Assembly: GCF_039531165.1 (NCBI RefSeq)
Contig: NZ_BAAAPN010000047.1
Coordinates: 74,317-138,316, forward strand
Direction of reading: 5' to 3'
DNA length: 64,000 bases
Origin: Nostocoides_A vanveenii
Lineage (GTDB): Bacteria; Actinomycetota; Actinomycetes; Actinomycetales; Dermatophilaceae
Every line of letters begins with the position of its first letter. Position 1 is the first letter of the stretch. A program made the translations under genes and the position numbers. The notes below the pieces were generated by a model. The model was given only the letters and a program-made list of their open reading frames with translations. It was not told the origin of the DNA and did no database searches. Shown in pieces: positions 26,642 to 35,024 of this stretch.

Positions 26642-26699
26642 CGCTGCCCCGGCGCAGAACTTCGTGGCGCCGGCCCCTGTTCCTAAACCCTGCTAGCAG
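26578..26699 (+). repeat. 122-bp perfect duplicate of the phosphatase 3' end, copy A
   Basis: Every base from 26578 to 26699 equals 49930-50051. The segment contains 21 codons, a TGA stop, a CCGGCGC/GCGCCGG hairpin and the first 18 bases of the 77-bp palindromic element (ending CTGCTAGCAG). Flanks differ completely on both sides. Because the sequence fits the C-terminus of a histidine phosphatase naturally and interrupts a lipoprotein gene here, this copy looks like the derived one. Confidence 0.9.
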
Positions 26700-26985
26700 G
26701 CGGCAGATGGCTCTTCGACGGCAGCGGGGAGGTAGCCATGAGGTCGCCGGAGTGCCCGTGGTTGATGGTGGGCCACTCCTACCTCGCCCTGGTCAACAAA
26801 TGCCACCGGGTGACGGTCCGGGGTGGAATACCTTGTCCTGCGACACGATCATGGCCTACGACGGCGATCGGCTAGGCCGCGGCGAGCAATTCGACGGCGG
26901 TCTCGACGGGACACGCGCCCAGTTCAGGGACGGCAAAGCAACCGAGGTTGCTGCGGAGTTGGCCAAGGCCGCGGCCAAACGGTAG
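26700..26985 (+). pseudogene. orphan 3' fragment of the lipoprotein gene
   Basis: Directly after the 122-bp insert, the lipoprotein's own frame reopens with WLFDGSGEVAMRSPECPWLMVGHSYLALV, the kind of sequence expected near the C-terminus of actinobacterial lipoproteins of this sort. After a shift near 26815 a second frame continues (WNTLSCDTIMAYDGDRLGRGE...) to the stop at 26983-26985. No start or ribosome-binding site precedes it. I read this as the displaced end of the gene beginning at 26279, now also frameshifted. Confidence 0.6.
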
Positions 26986-27006
26986 AGATGCCGACCAACC
27001 ACGGCC

Positions 27007-27083
27007 ACTCAGCACAGGTTAGATGACCTCCAGCAGGGTAGACCCTGCTCGACGTCACCTAAATGCTGCTACCAGAGGTTAGG
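27007..27083 (-). repeat. 77-bp palindromic element, copy B
   Basis: On the minus strand it starts CCTAACCTCTGGTAGCAG and ends CTGTGCTGAGT, with the hairpin GTCGAGCAGGG/CCCTGCTGGAGGTC between. It aligns without gaps over 77 bases to copies at 49201-49277 and 50034-50110. It lies at the 3' end of the GNAT gene, in the gene's orientation, and its first bases include that gene's TAA stop. Confidence 0.85.
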
Positions 27084-27690
27084 TCCGGGGCGTCCGGTCC
27101 AACGTGACGCGGAGCTGGGGGAACTCGTGCTCGGTGAAGCCGTGCGCGGCATATCGGCGCCGGCCCTCGGGGGTGGCGAAGAGTTCGACGCTGGAAACAT
27201 CGGTCTCGTCGCGGAACCACGCCATGACCGCATCGACGCAGGCCTGCCCGAGCCCGGTCATCCGGTATTCGGGGAAGGTCGCGACATTGCCCAGCATGCC
27301 GACTCGCCCCGACGGGTTGGCCGGCGACGGCGGGCGATCCACGACCTCGCCGATCGAGCAGGCGACCGCGGAGCCGTTGAGGTCGGCGACGCAGATGTAG
27401 ACCCGCGGGTTGCCCAGGTGCACCTGCAACCAGCGGTGGGCGGCGGCCTGCCAGGCATTGTCGGCCACGGCCTCCGCCCCCGCCCCCAGTGCGGTGAACA
27501 TCAGCGCCCGCAGGGCCACCACTGACGCGAGATCGCGCGCGGTGGCCCGTCGGATCACCGGCCCCGCGGGCGCCGACTCGGCCGGCTCGACGTCCGTGGG
27601 CGCCTCGTCCCGCTCCCGGCGCAGCGCTCGCGCCAGATTCGCAGGGGTGATCGGGGGCGTACGTCGCTTGCTCGGTTTGTCCTCGCTCAC
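27079..27690 (-). CDS. GNAT-family N-acetyltransferase
   Basis: A 203-residue protein. The N-terminal 45 residues are charged and probably disordered (KPSKRRTPPITPANLARALRRE). Residues 48-200 form a GNAT fold: VIRRATARDLASVVALRALMF, a central strand with VGMLGNVATFPEYRMTGLGQA giving the acetyl-CoA loop (R/Q-x-x-G-x-G/A type), and FATPEGRRRYAAHGF near the end. Substrate unknown. GTG start. The stop codon lies inside a 77-bp palindromic element. Confidence 0.88.
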   Translation of the reverse strand: MSEDKPSKRRTPPITPANLARALRRERDEAPTDVEPAESAPAGPVIRRATARDLASVVALRALMFTALGAGAEAVADNAWQAAAHRWLQVHLGNPRVYICVADLNGSAVACSIGEVVDRPPSPANPSGRVGMLGNVATFPEYRMTGLGQACVDAVMAWFRDETDVSSVELFATPEGRRRYAAHGFTEHEFPQLRVTLDRTPRT

Positions 27691-27870
27691 ACCGGCAAGT
27701 ATGCGGCCCGCCCGGGAGCGTCCCGAGGGAATGCGCCGGCGCCCGCGCGCGTTTGGGAGAGCGTGTGCCGCTCTGGCACACTATTCCTTCGGACCGGTTC
27801 ACGGCGCGCGCCACCGATGGCGCAGAGCGAGCCCGACTCGCCGACCCGGCCCACGATCGAGGAGCACCCC

Positions 27871-28086
27871 ATGAAGAAGGACATCCACCCGGCCTACGCC
27901 GAGACGACGGTGACCTGCACCTGCGGCAACACCTTCACCACCCGCAGCACCGCCAAGAACGGCGTCATCCACGCCGACGTCTGCAGCAACTGCCACCCGT
28001 TCTACACCGGCAAGCAGAAGATCCTCGACACCGGGGGCCGCGTGGCCCGCTTCGAGGCCCGCTACGGCAAGAAGGCCGCCAAGTAG
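27871..28086 (+). CDS. rpmE: 50S ribosomal protein L31
   Basis: A 71-residue bL31 of the zinc-binding type. The four cysteines are present in CTCGN and CSNCHPFYTGKQK. The ATG at 27871 preceded by GGAGCACCCC is the correct start; the open frame upstream is not conserved. The zinc form is often exchanged for a cysteine-free paralogue when zinc is scarce, but no such paralogue or Zur site was seen here. A strong hairpin terminator follows. Confidence 0.98.
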   Translation: MKKDIHPAYAETTVTCTCGNTFTTRSTAKNGVIHADVCSNCHPFYTGKQKILDTGGRVARFEARYGKKAAK

Positions 28087-28094
28087 CTTTCCCG

Positions 28095-28130
28095 ACGCGC
28101 CGGTTCGCCCTCATAGGCGAGCCGGCGCGT
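28095..28130 (+). terminator. terminator after rpmE
   Basis: Fifteen-base arms ACGCGCCGGTTCGCC and GGCGAGCCGGCGCGT, with one mismatch, enclose a six-base loop, followed by TCGCATTTCC. It begins eight bases after the rpmE stop and separates rpmE from prfA. Confidence 0.85.
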
Positions 28131-28205
28131 TCGCATTTCCCTGCCCGTATGCCGCCGCCTCACCAGCGCTGCCCCCCCTCGCCACCCGTCAAAGGAGTCC
28201 CGGCC

Positions 28206-29282
28206 GTGTTCGAATCCGTCGATGCCCTGCTCGCCGAGCATGCCGAGTGCGAGCAAGCCATGGCCGATCCCGCGGTCATCGCCGACCAGGCCAGACTGCG
28301 CGAGGTCGGCCGCCGGTATGCCGCGCTCGGCCCGGTCGTCGCCGCCTACCACACGTGGCACGCGGCCCACGACGACCTCGGCGCCGCCCGTGAGCTCGCC
28401 GCCGAGGACGCTGCTTTCGCCGACGAGGTCCCCGCTCTGGAGGAGGCCGAGCACGCCGCGCACGAGCGCCTGCGCCGGCTGCTGATCCCGCGCGACCCCG
28501 ACGATGACCGCGACGTCATCCTCGAGATCAAGGCGGGGGAGGGCGGCGAGGAGTCCGCGCTCTTCGCCGGGGACCTGCTGCGGATGTACCTGCGCTACGC
28601 CGAGAAGCGCGGCTGGCGCACCGAGGTCATCGACGCCACCGAGTCCGATCTCGGCGGGTACAAGGATGTCCAGGTCGCCGTCAAGGCCAAGGGGACGCCC
28701 GGCCCCGACGAAGCCCCGTGGGCGCGCTTGAAGTTCGAAGGCGGGGTGCACCGCGTCCAACGGGTGCCGGTCACCGAGAGCCAGGGGCGCATCCATACGT
28801 CCGCGGCGGGGGTGTGGGTGATGCCCGAGGCCGAGGAAATCGACGTCCATGTCGACCCCAACGACCTTCGGATCGACGTCTATCGCAGCTCCGGACCGGG
28901 CGGGCAGAGCGTCAACACCACCGACTCGGCCGTCCGCATCACCCACCTCCCCACCGGCACGGTCGTCTCGTGCCAGAACGAGAAGTCCCAGCTGCAGAAC
29001 AAGGAGTCCGCGATGCGCGTACTCCGCGCCCGGCTGCACCAGATCGCCCAGGAGCAGGCGGACGCCGCCGCATCCGATGCCCGCAAGTCGCAGGTGCGCA
29101 CGGTCGACCGCTCCGAGCGCATCCGCACCTACAACTTCCCCGAGAACCGCATCAGCGACCACCGCACCGGCTACAAGGCCTACAACCTCGACATCTTCCT
29201 CGGCGGCGAGATGGACCCGGCGATCGAATCGCTGATGAGCGCCGACGAAGCCGCGCGCCTTGCCGCCGTCGGCGGCAACTGA
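28206..29282 (+). CDS. prfA: peptide chain release factor 1
   Basis: A 358-residue class I release factor. The catalytic GGQ is in SSGPGGQSVNTTDS, domain 1 has LEIKAGEGGEESALFA, and HRVQRVPVTESQGRIHTS precedes the stop-codon-reading region. It terminates translation at UAA and UAG. The GTG at 28206 gives the usual RF1 length; the frame is open further upstream but reads through the rpmE terminator. prmC, whose product methylates the GGQ glutamine, starts six bases downstream. Confidence 0.97.
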   Translation: MFESVDALLAEHAECEQAMADPAVIADQARLREVGRRYAALGPVVAAYHTWHAAHDDLGAARELAAEDAAFADEVPALEEAEHAAHERLRRLLIPRDPDDDRDVILEIKAGEGGEESALFAGDLLRMYLRYAEKRGWRTEVIDATESDLGGYKDVQVAVKAKGTPGPDEAPWARLKFEGGVHRVQRVPVTESQGRIHTSAAGVWVMPEAEEIDVHVDPNDLRIDVYRSSGPGGQSVNTTDSAVRITHLPTGTVVSCQNEKSQLQNKESAMRVLRARLHQIAQEQADAAASDARKSQVRTVDRSERIRTYNFPENRISDHRTGYKAYNLDIFLGGEMDPAIESLMSADEAARLAAVGGN

Positions 29283-29288
29283 CGCGCG

Positions 29289-30167
29289 ATGACCCCGAGC
29301 CTGTATGCCGTTCTGACCGCCGCCCGTGCCCAGCTCGCGTCCGCCGGGATCGCCTCGCCCGACGCCGACGCCGTCGAACTCGCGTCCTTCGTGCTCGGGG
29401 TGCCGACAAGCGAGGTGCGCCGCCGGATGGTCCTGCGCGACCCGATCGACGACGCCGCCACCAGTCGGCTGGCGGATCTGATCGCCGAGCGCTCGGCGCG
29501 AATCCCGTTGCAGCACTTGACCGGGCGCGCCTATTTCCGCGGGCTGACGCTTGCCGTCGGCCCGGGTGTGTTCGTCCCGCGGACGGAGACCGAGGTGGTG
29601 ACCGGTCTCGCGCTGGAGGCGGCGCGCGAGGCGGTGGCCGCCGGCATACGGGAGCCGGTCGTCGTCGACTTGTGCACCGGGTCGGGGGCGATCGCGCTGG
29701 CTATCAAGGACGAGTTGCCGGCCGCGCGCATCTTGGCGGTGGAGAAGTCAGAGCACGCGTATGCCTGGGCGCAGCGCAATCGCGAGTTGCTCGGCCTCGA
29801 CGTGGAGCTGCGGCTGGGGGACGCGGTCGGGGCCTTCCCCGAGCTGGCCGGGAGCGTGGACGTGGTCGTGAGCAACCCGCCATACATCCCGACCGGCCAG
29901 GTGCCGATCGATCCCGAGGTGCGCAACCACGATCCTGAACTCGCGCTTTACGGCGGCAGCGCGGACGGGCTCGCGATCCCGCGGCTGGTGGCGGCGCGCG
30001 CGGCGACCCTGCTGAAGCCGGGGGGCGTGCTCGTGATGGAGCACGCGGACGCGCAAGGGCCGGGCCTGAGCCGTGCGCTCGCAAGCGCCGGCGAATGGTT
30101 CGACCTGGTGGATCACCGCGACCTGGCCGGTCGCCCGCGCGCCCTGGCTGGCCGCCGGGCCTGCTGA
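29289..30167 (+). CDS. prmC: peptide chain release factor N5-glutamine methyltransferase
   Basis: A 292-residue SAM-dependent methyltransferase. VVDLCTGSGAIALAIK is the SAM-binding loop, VVSNPPYIPTG is the glutamine-recognising NPPY motif, and the N-terminal helical domain (residues 1-75) binds release factors. It methylates the GGQ glutamine of RF1 and RF2. It is coupled to prfA by a six-base spacing. ATG start. Confidence 0.97.
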   Translation: MTPSLYAVLTAARAQLASAGIASPDADAVELASFVLGVPTSEVRRRMVLRDPIDDAATSRLADLIAERSARIPLQHLTGRAYFRGLTLAVGPGVFVPRTETEVVTGLALEAAREAVAAGIREPVVVDLCTGSGAIALAIKDELPAARILAVEKSEHAYAWAQRNRELLGLDVELRLGDAVGAFPELAGSVDVVVSNPPYIPTGQVPIDPEVRNHDPELALYGGSADGLAIPRLVAARAATLLKPGGVLVMEHADAQGPGLSRALASAGEWFDLVDHRDLAGRPRALAGRRAC

Positions 30168-30198
30168 GTCCCATGCAAACGGTGCATGGATCACTTAA

Positions 30199-30212
30199 CC
30201 AATAGCTATTGG
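30199..30212. promoter_or_regulatory. 14-bp perfect palindrome, putative operator
   Basis: CCAATAGCTATTGG is perfectly self-complementary and AT-rich compared with its surroundings. It lies 33 bases before the ATG of the small gene at 30245 and 32 bases after prmC. A second inverted repeat (ATGCA-n5-TGCAT) lies just upstream at about 30176-30190. The arrangement suits a dimeric repressor such as a MarR-type protein, but no regulator gene is adjacent. Confidence 0.4.
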
Positions 30213-30244
30213 ACGCATGGCTTCGGCTGCTTCATGCTGGATAC

Positions 30245-30385
30245 ATGAGCAAGTTCCTGAAGAACATCATCGCCGGCCTTCGTCCCACCGCCGCCGACCT
30301 CGAGCTCGCGGCCGCCATCAAGGCCTACCCCGCCCGCGGCGGCAGCGCTGTGGTCGTTGTGCCGCGCACGACCGCGACGCGCTGA
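30245..30385 (+). CDS. small basic protein, unknown function
   Basis: A 46-residue open frame (MSKFLKNIIAGLRPTAADLE...) with amphipathic N-terminal helix and a valine-rich C-terminus (GGSAVVVVPRTT). No signal peptide. The region upstream is AT-rich with palindromes, which suggests its own regulated promoter. Too short to classify by eye; it may be a small regulatory or stress protein. The 134 bases after it hold no gene. Confidence 0.5.
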   Translation: MSKFLKNIIAGLRPTAADLELAAAIKAYPARGGSAVVVVPRTTATR

Positions 30386-30519
30386 CCTCCGGTCGTACGC
30401 TCGTGCACGGGTCGACGCTCCGTGCACGCCTGGGCGGTTTAGACCGCCGACCTCTGCCCACACCGCCGACCTCGCCCACACCACCCAGCACAAGCCGGCT
30501 TCCCCGCGCCGCGTGGCCT

Positions 30520-31134
30520 TCAGCCCAGGTGATCCCTCGCCCACAAGGCTGCACTCGTCCGGTCAGGCACACCGATTTCGCGAAACACCCGCCCCAAGTG
30601 CGCTTTCACCGTCCGCTCGGTGATCCCCAAAGCCCGCCCGATCTGCTTGTTGGCGAGTCCCTGAGCAACGAGCCGCAGCACGTCGATCTCGCGCGGCGAG
30701 AGTGCCGGCCTGGCGGACTGCCCCACCCGCGGAAGCAGCGCCCCCGCCACCCTCGGATCGAGCGGCACCTGCCCCGAGGCTGCATTGCGCACCGCCGCGA
30801 GCAACTCGCCGGGCTCGCAGTCCTTGAGCACATAGCCGGTGGCTCCGGCCGCCAGCACCTCCTTGACGCGGTCCCGGTCGGAGAAACTGGTCAGCACCAC
30901 CACCGCCCCCGCGGTCCCGGCCGCCGTGATGGCGCGCGTGGCGGCGACGCCGTCGAGTTGCGGCATCGACAGATCCATCAGCACCACATCGGGCGTATGC
31001 CGCGCCGCCCCGGCCACGCCCTCGTGGCCGTTCGCGGCCTCGCCGACGACCTCGATGCCGGGATCCGCGGACAACAGGGTGCGGATACCGCTGCGGACCA
31101 GATGATGGTCATCGACGATGAGCACGCGGATCAT
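30520..31134 (-). CDS. NarL/LuxR-family response regulator
   Basis: A 204-residue regulator: receiver domain (MIRVLIVDDHHLVRSG, phosphoacceptor aspartate in DVVLMDLSMPQLDG, conserved Lys in YVLKDCEPGEL) and a C-terminal LuxR helix-turn-helix (LSPREIDVLRLVAQGLANKQIGR, TVKAHLGRVF). It is coupled to its kinase gene by an ATGA overlap at 31131-31134. The DNA target is unknown. Confidence 0.95.
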   Translation of the reverse strand: MIRVLIVDDHHLVRSGIRTLLSADPGIEVVGEAANGHEGVAGAARHTPDVVLMDLSMPQLDGVAATRAITAAGTAGAVVVLTSFSDRDRVKEVLAAGATGYVLKDCEPGELLAAVRNAASGQVPLDPRVAGALLPRVGQSARPALSPREIDVLRLVAQGLANKQIGRALGITERTVKAHLGRVFREIGVPDRTSAALWARDHLG

Positions 31135-32558
31135 GACGATTCCTTCGTCGGGGTCACGGTCAGGCGCCAATGTGTTCCCGCGCCGAGTTCGCTCGCGACC
31201 TCCAGTCGGGCGCCTGCTTCTCCCGCGAGGTCGCTCAGCACCCGCAATCCGAAGTGCCCAGGCGCTGGATCCGCTAGTACCGCAGCGATATCGAAGCCAA
31301 CCCCGTCATCGACGATGTCGAGAACGGCCTGCGGACCCGCGGCCGCCAGGCGCACCTGCACCGTCGCCGGACCCGCGTGCTGCCCGGCGTTGCGCAGACA
31401 CTCCTGAGTGACGCGAAAGACCAGGCGGGCGTCCTTGGCTCCGAGGCGATCCTCGACACCTGGGTCCAGGTGGACCCGAACGGCGACGCCCTCGCCGCGG
31501 ACCCCTTGCGCAAGGTCGGTCAGCGCCGCCTCAAGGCCCGAATGTTCCAAACTCGGCGGATAAATGTCGACCAGCAGGGTGCGCAGCGACCGGATGCTGC
31601 GGCGCACGACCGTGGCCGCATCACCGAGATCGCGGGCGGCGGCCACGTCGCCCCGGGCCTGAGCCGCGGCTGCACCGCCGGCGATCGCGAAGGATGTCGC
31701 GGCCAACTCCTGGACTGGGCCATCGTGCAAGGTGGCCGCGATCCGTCGGCGCTCGCGCGCCGACGCATCCAGGGCACGTTCGGACAGATCAGCCCGCAGC
31801 CGTTCTCCACGACGGAGCCGACCGAGCAGGTGCCAGAGGAAGGGGATGGGCAAGATGGCCAGCAGCACCAGGCTCGCCATGGTCAGCGCGGCGAAACTGC
31901 GCCATAGGGTCGCGGTCCGGTCGCCGACGGGGTTGTAGGAGACATAGATCTCGAAGAGCGCGGTCGTCTTGTCGGGGAACCACACCGGCCGATAGACCTC
32001 GACCAGCCGGTCGGCGTGTTCGAAGGCATTCTCTGACTCGGTCAACCGGGAGATCTCCGCGTGGGTCTGCGGGTTGCGCAACACCTCGAGTTGTTCCTCG
32101 CTGAGAGCGAATATCTCGCCAACGAGTTTCGGCTCGTCGGCATAGAGGATCCGGCCACGGTCGGTCCAGAGTTTGACCCGGACGACATTGCGGGCCAGCA
32201 TCCGCTCGTGGATCAAGGCGTCGAAGGCGTGGACGGCCGCCGGGTCGCCGTCGGCCAGCGCTTTCGTCATGGCGGGCTGCACGACGGCTTCGGCAAGCAC
32301 ATCGGCCAGGTCCGCAGCATCACTGACTGCCTCTCGCTCGGCCAGCGATCGCGCGACCAGAGCGCTCGCTCCGCCCACGAGCAGGAGCAGCACGAGCACG
32401 ACGGCGAACAACTGGGTGAAGATGCGCCTCGGGCTGATGGCCGCGGGATCCGCCTCGCGCGTCGCGGACGTCGAGAACGTATGCCAGCGGCGTGCCGCGG
32501 CACCGGCCCCGGCTTCCGGGACCGGCGCGGCACTCCTTAGGGCCGAGGGCTCAGGCAC
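31131..32558 (-). CDS. sensor histidine kinase, NarL-type partner
   Basis: A 475-residue kinase. A membrane segment at about residues 46-70 (IFTQLFAVVLVLLLLVGGAS) is followed by a roughly 150-residue extracytoplasmic sensor region and a second segment (FAALTMASLVLLAILPIPFLW). The dimerisation/phosphoacceptor helix has ERRRIAATLHDGPVQELA and the ATPase domain has VTQECLRNAGQHAG and DDGVGFD. It phosphorylates the overlapping response regulator. The sensor domain matches no domain that I recognise. The start could lie slightly downstream of 32558. Confidence 0.92.
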   Translation of the reverse strand: MPEPSALRSAAPVPEAGAGAAARRWHTFSTSATREADPAAISPRRIFTQLFAVVLVLLLLVGGASALVARSLAEREAVSDAADLADVLAEAVVQPAMTKALADGDPAAVHAFDALIHERMLARNVVRVKLWTDRGRILYADEPKLVGEIFALSEEQLEVLRNPQTHAEISRLTESENAFEHADRLVEVYRPVWFPDKTTALFEIYVSYNPVGDRTATLWRSFAALTMASLVLLAILPIPFLWHLLGRLRRGERLRADLSERALDASARERRRIAATLHDGPVQELAATSFAIAGGAAAAQARGDVAAARDLGDAATVVRRSIRSLRTLLVDIYPPSLEHSGLEAALTDLAQGVRGEGVAVRVHLDPGVEDRLGAKDARLVFRVTQECLRNAGQHAGPATVQVRLAAAGPQAVLDIVDDGVGFDIAAVLADPAPGHFGLRVLSDLAGEAGARLEVASELGAGTHWRLTVTPTKESS

Positions 32559-32608
32559 TGGTTCGATCTGTCATGGCGTCGTCCGCTCTGGAGTGTGGCA
32601 GGTCGGCT

Positions 32609-32667
32609 CTGGCGCCGAATAGCCCTGCGGGTCCGGCGAGTCCCCCGCTATTCGGCCGCCGGCGCCA
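32609..32667 (-). terminator. terminator-like palindrome after the secreted-protein gene
   Basis: CTGGCGCCGAATAGC pairs with GCTATTCGG...CGGCGCCAG around a G/C-rich loop. It lies 35 bases beyond the stop of the minus-strand secreted protein and before the kinase gene, so it probably ends the former transcript. Confidence 0.6.
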
Positions 32668-32701
32668 GTGCGGCGATTTGCGCCGGCTCGGCCGCGATCC
32701 G

Positions 32702-33118
32702 TCAGCCCGGGAAGGTCAGCCGCCCCGAGCACACTTCCCCGGTGGCCGGGCGAACTGCGCGCGCCGTCAAGACATCGGAACCGGCCCGATTGGCGATCCG
32801 CTTCGTGATCGAGAAGGATCCGCTCGGTGCCACGGTCCGGTGCGTACCGGAGTGCACAAGGATGCCGTTGTCGCGGATCTCGACGTTCCAGGTCTGCCCG
32901 ACGCGGTTGGCGTCCACCTCGAACTCCATCTCGATCCGACCGTCGTCCGGCTTGGCCTTCAACTTCCAATCAGCGGTCCGGCTGCAGGCGCCCGAGGTGC
33001 GCACTTCGCCGTCACCCGCGCTGGCGGCGGGCATGCCGATACCGAGGGCGACGACGATGGCGGCTGCCGCGGTGGTGGCGCGGCGAGTGGTGGCGCGGTG
33101 TGCGCGAGTCTGGGACAT
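32702..33118 (-). CDS. secreted protein, unknown function
   Basis: A 138-residue protein with a signal peptide (RRATTAAAAIVVALGIGMPAASAG, cleavage near residue 35). The mature domain of about 100 residues is beta-rich and contains two cysteines (GACSRTADW and GEVCSGRL) likely to form a disulfide, with an RIEMEFEVDANRVGQTW core. A similar class of small exported proteins is found across actinobacteria, but I cannot name a family. It lies beside a two-component system that could control it; that link is speculative. Confidence 0.75.
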   Translation of the reverse strand: MSQTRAHRATTRRATTAAAAIVVALGIGMPAASAGDGEVRTSGACSRTADWKLKAKPDDGRIEMEFEVDANRVGQTWNVEIRDNGILVHSGTHRTVAPSGSFSITKRIANRAGSDVLTARAVRPATGEVCSGRLTFPG

Positions 33119-33317
33119 CACGATCCTCCTTCGGCCGCCGGTCTCTCCGGCAACCGCGCCCAGCGTGCGCCCGCACCGTGGCCACCCGCCATTGGACCTT
33201 GGTCCTAGTCCTTGCTCGACTGGCCGGTTCAGTCCCGCCTGGCTGCCACGCAACTGACTAGGTGTCATGCCTGGCTGCCGACTCGCCACCACGAATCGCG
33301 GCCGACATACTGGGCTG

Positions 33318-33737
33318 ATGAGCGAGCAGGACTGGAGCGCCAAGGCCAAGGAGAACGCCGACTTCCACGCTGCCGCCCTCGCGCGGGCCAGGGCGGGGGA
33401 GGCCGAGGCCGGCCGCCGGCTGATCGCCGACTTCGTCACCCAAGCGCAGGCCGCCGGACTCCCGACGAGCGAACTGACCGCGCGGCCATACCGCGGCAAT
33501 GCGCGCTATCGCACCGGCCGGCACGGCTGGTATCTCCTGCCGGATCGGTCGGTCGCGGTCGACGCGGACGCCAACTTCTTCATCCTCTCCTGTCCGCCCT
33601 TGCTCCTCGCCCGGGTCAAGGGCGTCGAGCTGCCCCCGAGCCCGGCCCCCCTGCGCGTGGGTGAGCGCGATGGTGAGTCGATGGCCCTGAAGGATCTGCT
33701 CGCCAAGCGCCTCGCCGCGGGCAGCTCCCACCCTTGA
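33318..33737 (+). CDS. hypothetical protein
   Basis: A 139-residue soluble protein: a helical N-terminus (MSEQDWSAKAKENADFHAAALARARAGEAEAGRRLI) and a beta-rich middle (YRTGRHGWYLLPDRSVAVDADANFFIL). No signal, membrane segment or known motif. ATG at 33318 gives a sensible N-terminus. Function unknown. Confidence 0.65.
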   Translation: MSEQDWSAKAKENADFHAAALARARAGEAEAGRRLIADFVTQAQAAGLPTSELTARPYRGNARYRTGRHGWYLLPDRSVAVDADANFFILSCPPLLLARVKGVELPPSPAPLRVGERDGESMALKDLLAKRLAAGSSHP

Positions 33738-33812
33738 CCCGCTCTGAACAGGTCGTTCCCTTCGTCACGATGTGACGCCGCCCCTTGCCGGATCGGCCGA
33801 CTCGGTCCTACC

Positions 33813-34169
33813 TTGTGCCCCGACCGCCACATCTGCCCCACTCTCACTGCCGGGTCGACGGGTGTGCTGCTCGATACGCGCCTGCGCTTCGGCGCGACCA
33901 TCACCGGCACCGTCACCGGCCCCCTAGGCAAGCCGCTCGGGGAGCTCTGGGTTCGCCTTTACGGCGAGGAGTTCCCATTCGAGACCTTGTCGGGACCGGA
34001 CGATATCGTCAAGGCCTACACCGATGCCGCGGGGCGGTACGTCTTCAAGCGCGTGATGTCGGGGGAGTACCGCCCGGCGTTCACGCTCGACGGGGCGCAA
34101 CCGGTGACGGTGGTCGCGACGAAGTACACCAAGATCGACTTCGTGGTCCCGGACAGCGTGCTCCCCTGA
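33813..34169 (+). CDS. carboxypeptidase-regulatory-like beta-sandwich fragment
   Basis: A 118-residue open frame whose core (ATITGTVTGPLGKPLGELWVRLYG and YTDAAGRYVFKRVMSGEYRPAF) resembles the transthyretin-like/carboxypeptidase-regulatory domain. Such domains are normally repeated in larger secreted proteins, yet this product has no signal peptide and stands alone, so it may be the remnant of a longer gene. The GTG start at 33813 is uncertain; GTG at 33864 is an alternative. The ATGAGTGA-type palindrome begins immediately after the stop. Confidence 0.45.
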   Translation: MCPDRHICPTLTAGSTGVLLDTRLRFGATITGTVTGPLGKPLGELWVRLYGEEFPFETLSGPDDIVKAYTDAAGRYVFKRVMSGEYRPAFTLDGAQPVTVVATKYTKIDFVVPDSVLP

Positions 34170-34171
34170 TT

Positions 34172-34211
34172 GATGAGTGATATCGCGGTCAGGGCCGCGA
34201 TATCACTCATC
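34172..34211. repeat. palindromic repeat, ATGAGTGA family copy 2
   Basis: A near-perfect palindrome: GATGAGTGATATCGCGG then CCGCGATATCACTCATC, separated by six bases. It shares the outer arms, spacing and central CGCGGTC with 17021-17062. It lies between a hypothetical gene and the threonylcarbamoyl-AMP synthase gene. Confidence 0.75.
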
Positions 34212-34251
34212 GATACCGCCCCCGACAGCGGGCCGACATACCCTTTCCCCC

Positions 34252-34974
34252 GTGAGTCCCGTCGCCGATGCCACCACCGAGCCCACTCGCGCGGACGCCG
34301 TCGCCCAGGCGGTCGCGGCCGTCCGCGACGGCAGCCTGGTGGTCCTGCCCACCGACACCGTCTACGGCATCGGCTGTGACGCCTTCGATGCCGCTGCAGT
34401 GAGTGCGTTGCTCGCTGCCAAGGGCCGCGGCCGCGACGTCCCGCCACCCGTGCTCATCGGTCAAGTCCGCACCCTCGACGGCATCGCGACCGACATCCAG
34501 CCGTATGTCCGTGACCTCGTCGAGCGCTTCTGGCCCGGCGCGCTCACCGTCGTCTTGTCGGCCCAGCCCTCGCTGCACTGGGATCTCGGCGACACCGACG
34601 GCACCGTCGCCGTCCGGATGCCGGACGACCCGATCGCCTTGGCGGTCCTGGCCGAGACCGGCCCGATGGCCGTGACCAGCGCGAACCTCCACGGCCAGCC
34701 CGCGGCCACCACCATCCTGGACGCCGCGACCCAGCTCGGCGCCGCCGTTGCCGTCTATGTCGACGGCGGCCCCCGGGCCACCCAGCAGCCCTCGACCATC
34801 CTCGACTGCACCGGCCCGGCCCCGGTCGTGCTGCGAGAGGGCGCGATCAGCGAGGACGATCTCAGCGCCATCGCCGCGCTGGGGGAGCAGGCGCGCGAAC
34901 GGCATACGGACGGTGACGCGGACGACGACGCGCCCGCGCTGCATACGGACGAAGCCCTGGGCGATCACGCCTGA
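34252..34974 (+). CDS. tsaC: L-threonylcarbamoyladenylate synthase
   Basis: A 240-residue YrdC/Sua5-family protein: GSLVVLPTDTVYGIGCDAF near the N-terminus, PYVRDLVERFWPGALTVVL, and AVTSANLHGQPA supply the substrate-binding residues. It makes threonylcarbamoyl-AMP for the universal t6A37 tRNA modification. The C-terminal 30 residues are acidic. GTG start at 34252. The M. tuberculosis order prmC, sua5, wecA, atp is kept here, with glyA added in between. Confidence 0.95.
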   Translation: MSPVADATTEPTRADAVAQAVAAVRDGSLVVLPTDTVYGIGCDAFDAAAVSALLAAKGRGRDVPPPVLIGQVRTLDGIATDIQPYVRDLVERFWPGALTVVLSAQPSLHWDLGDTDGTVAVRMPDDPIALAVLAETGPMAVTSANLHGQPAATTILDAATQLGAAVAVYVDGGPRATQQPSTILDCTGPAPVVLREGAISEDDLSAIAALGEQARERHTDGDADDDAPALHTDEALGDHA

Positions 34975-35024
34975 GGGCCTAGAGTGACAAGACCGGCCTC
35001 CCCATTGACACCTGGAGCAGCGCG

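Noticed and set aside
26700..26985. A complete small gene downstream of the lipoprotein
   Set aside because: It lacks a start and ribosome-binding site, needs a frameshift, and reads as the displaced 3' end of the interrupted gene.
35004..35009. TTGACA before glyA as a -35 promoter element
   Set aside because: It is only 16 bases before the start codon, so there is no room for a -10 element and a leader.
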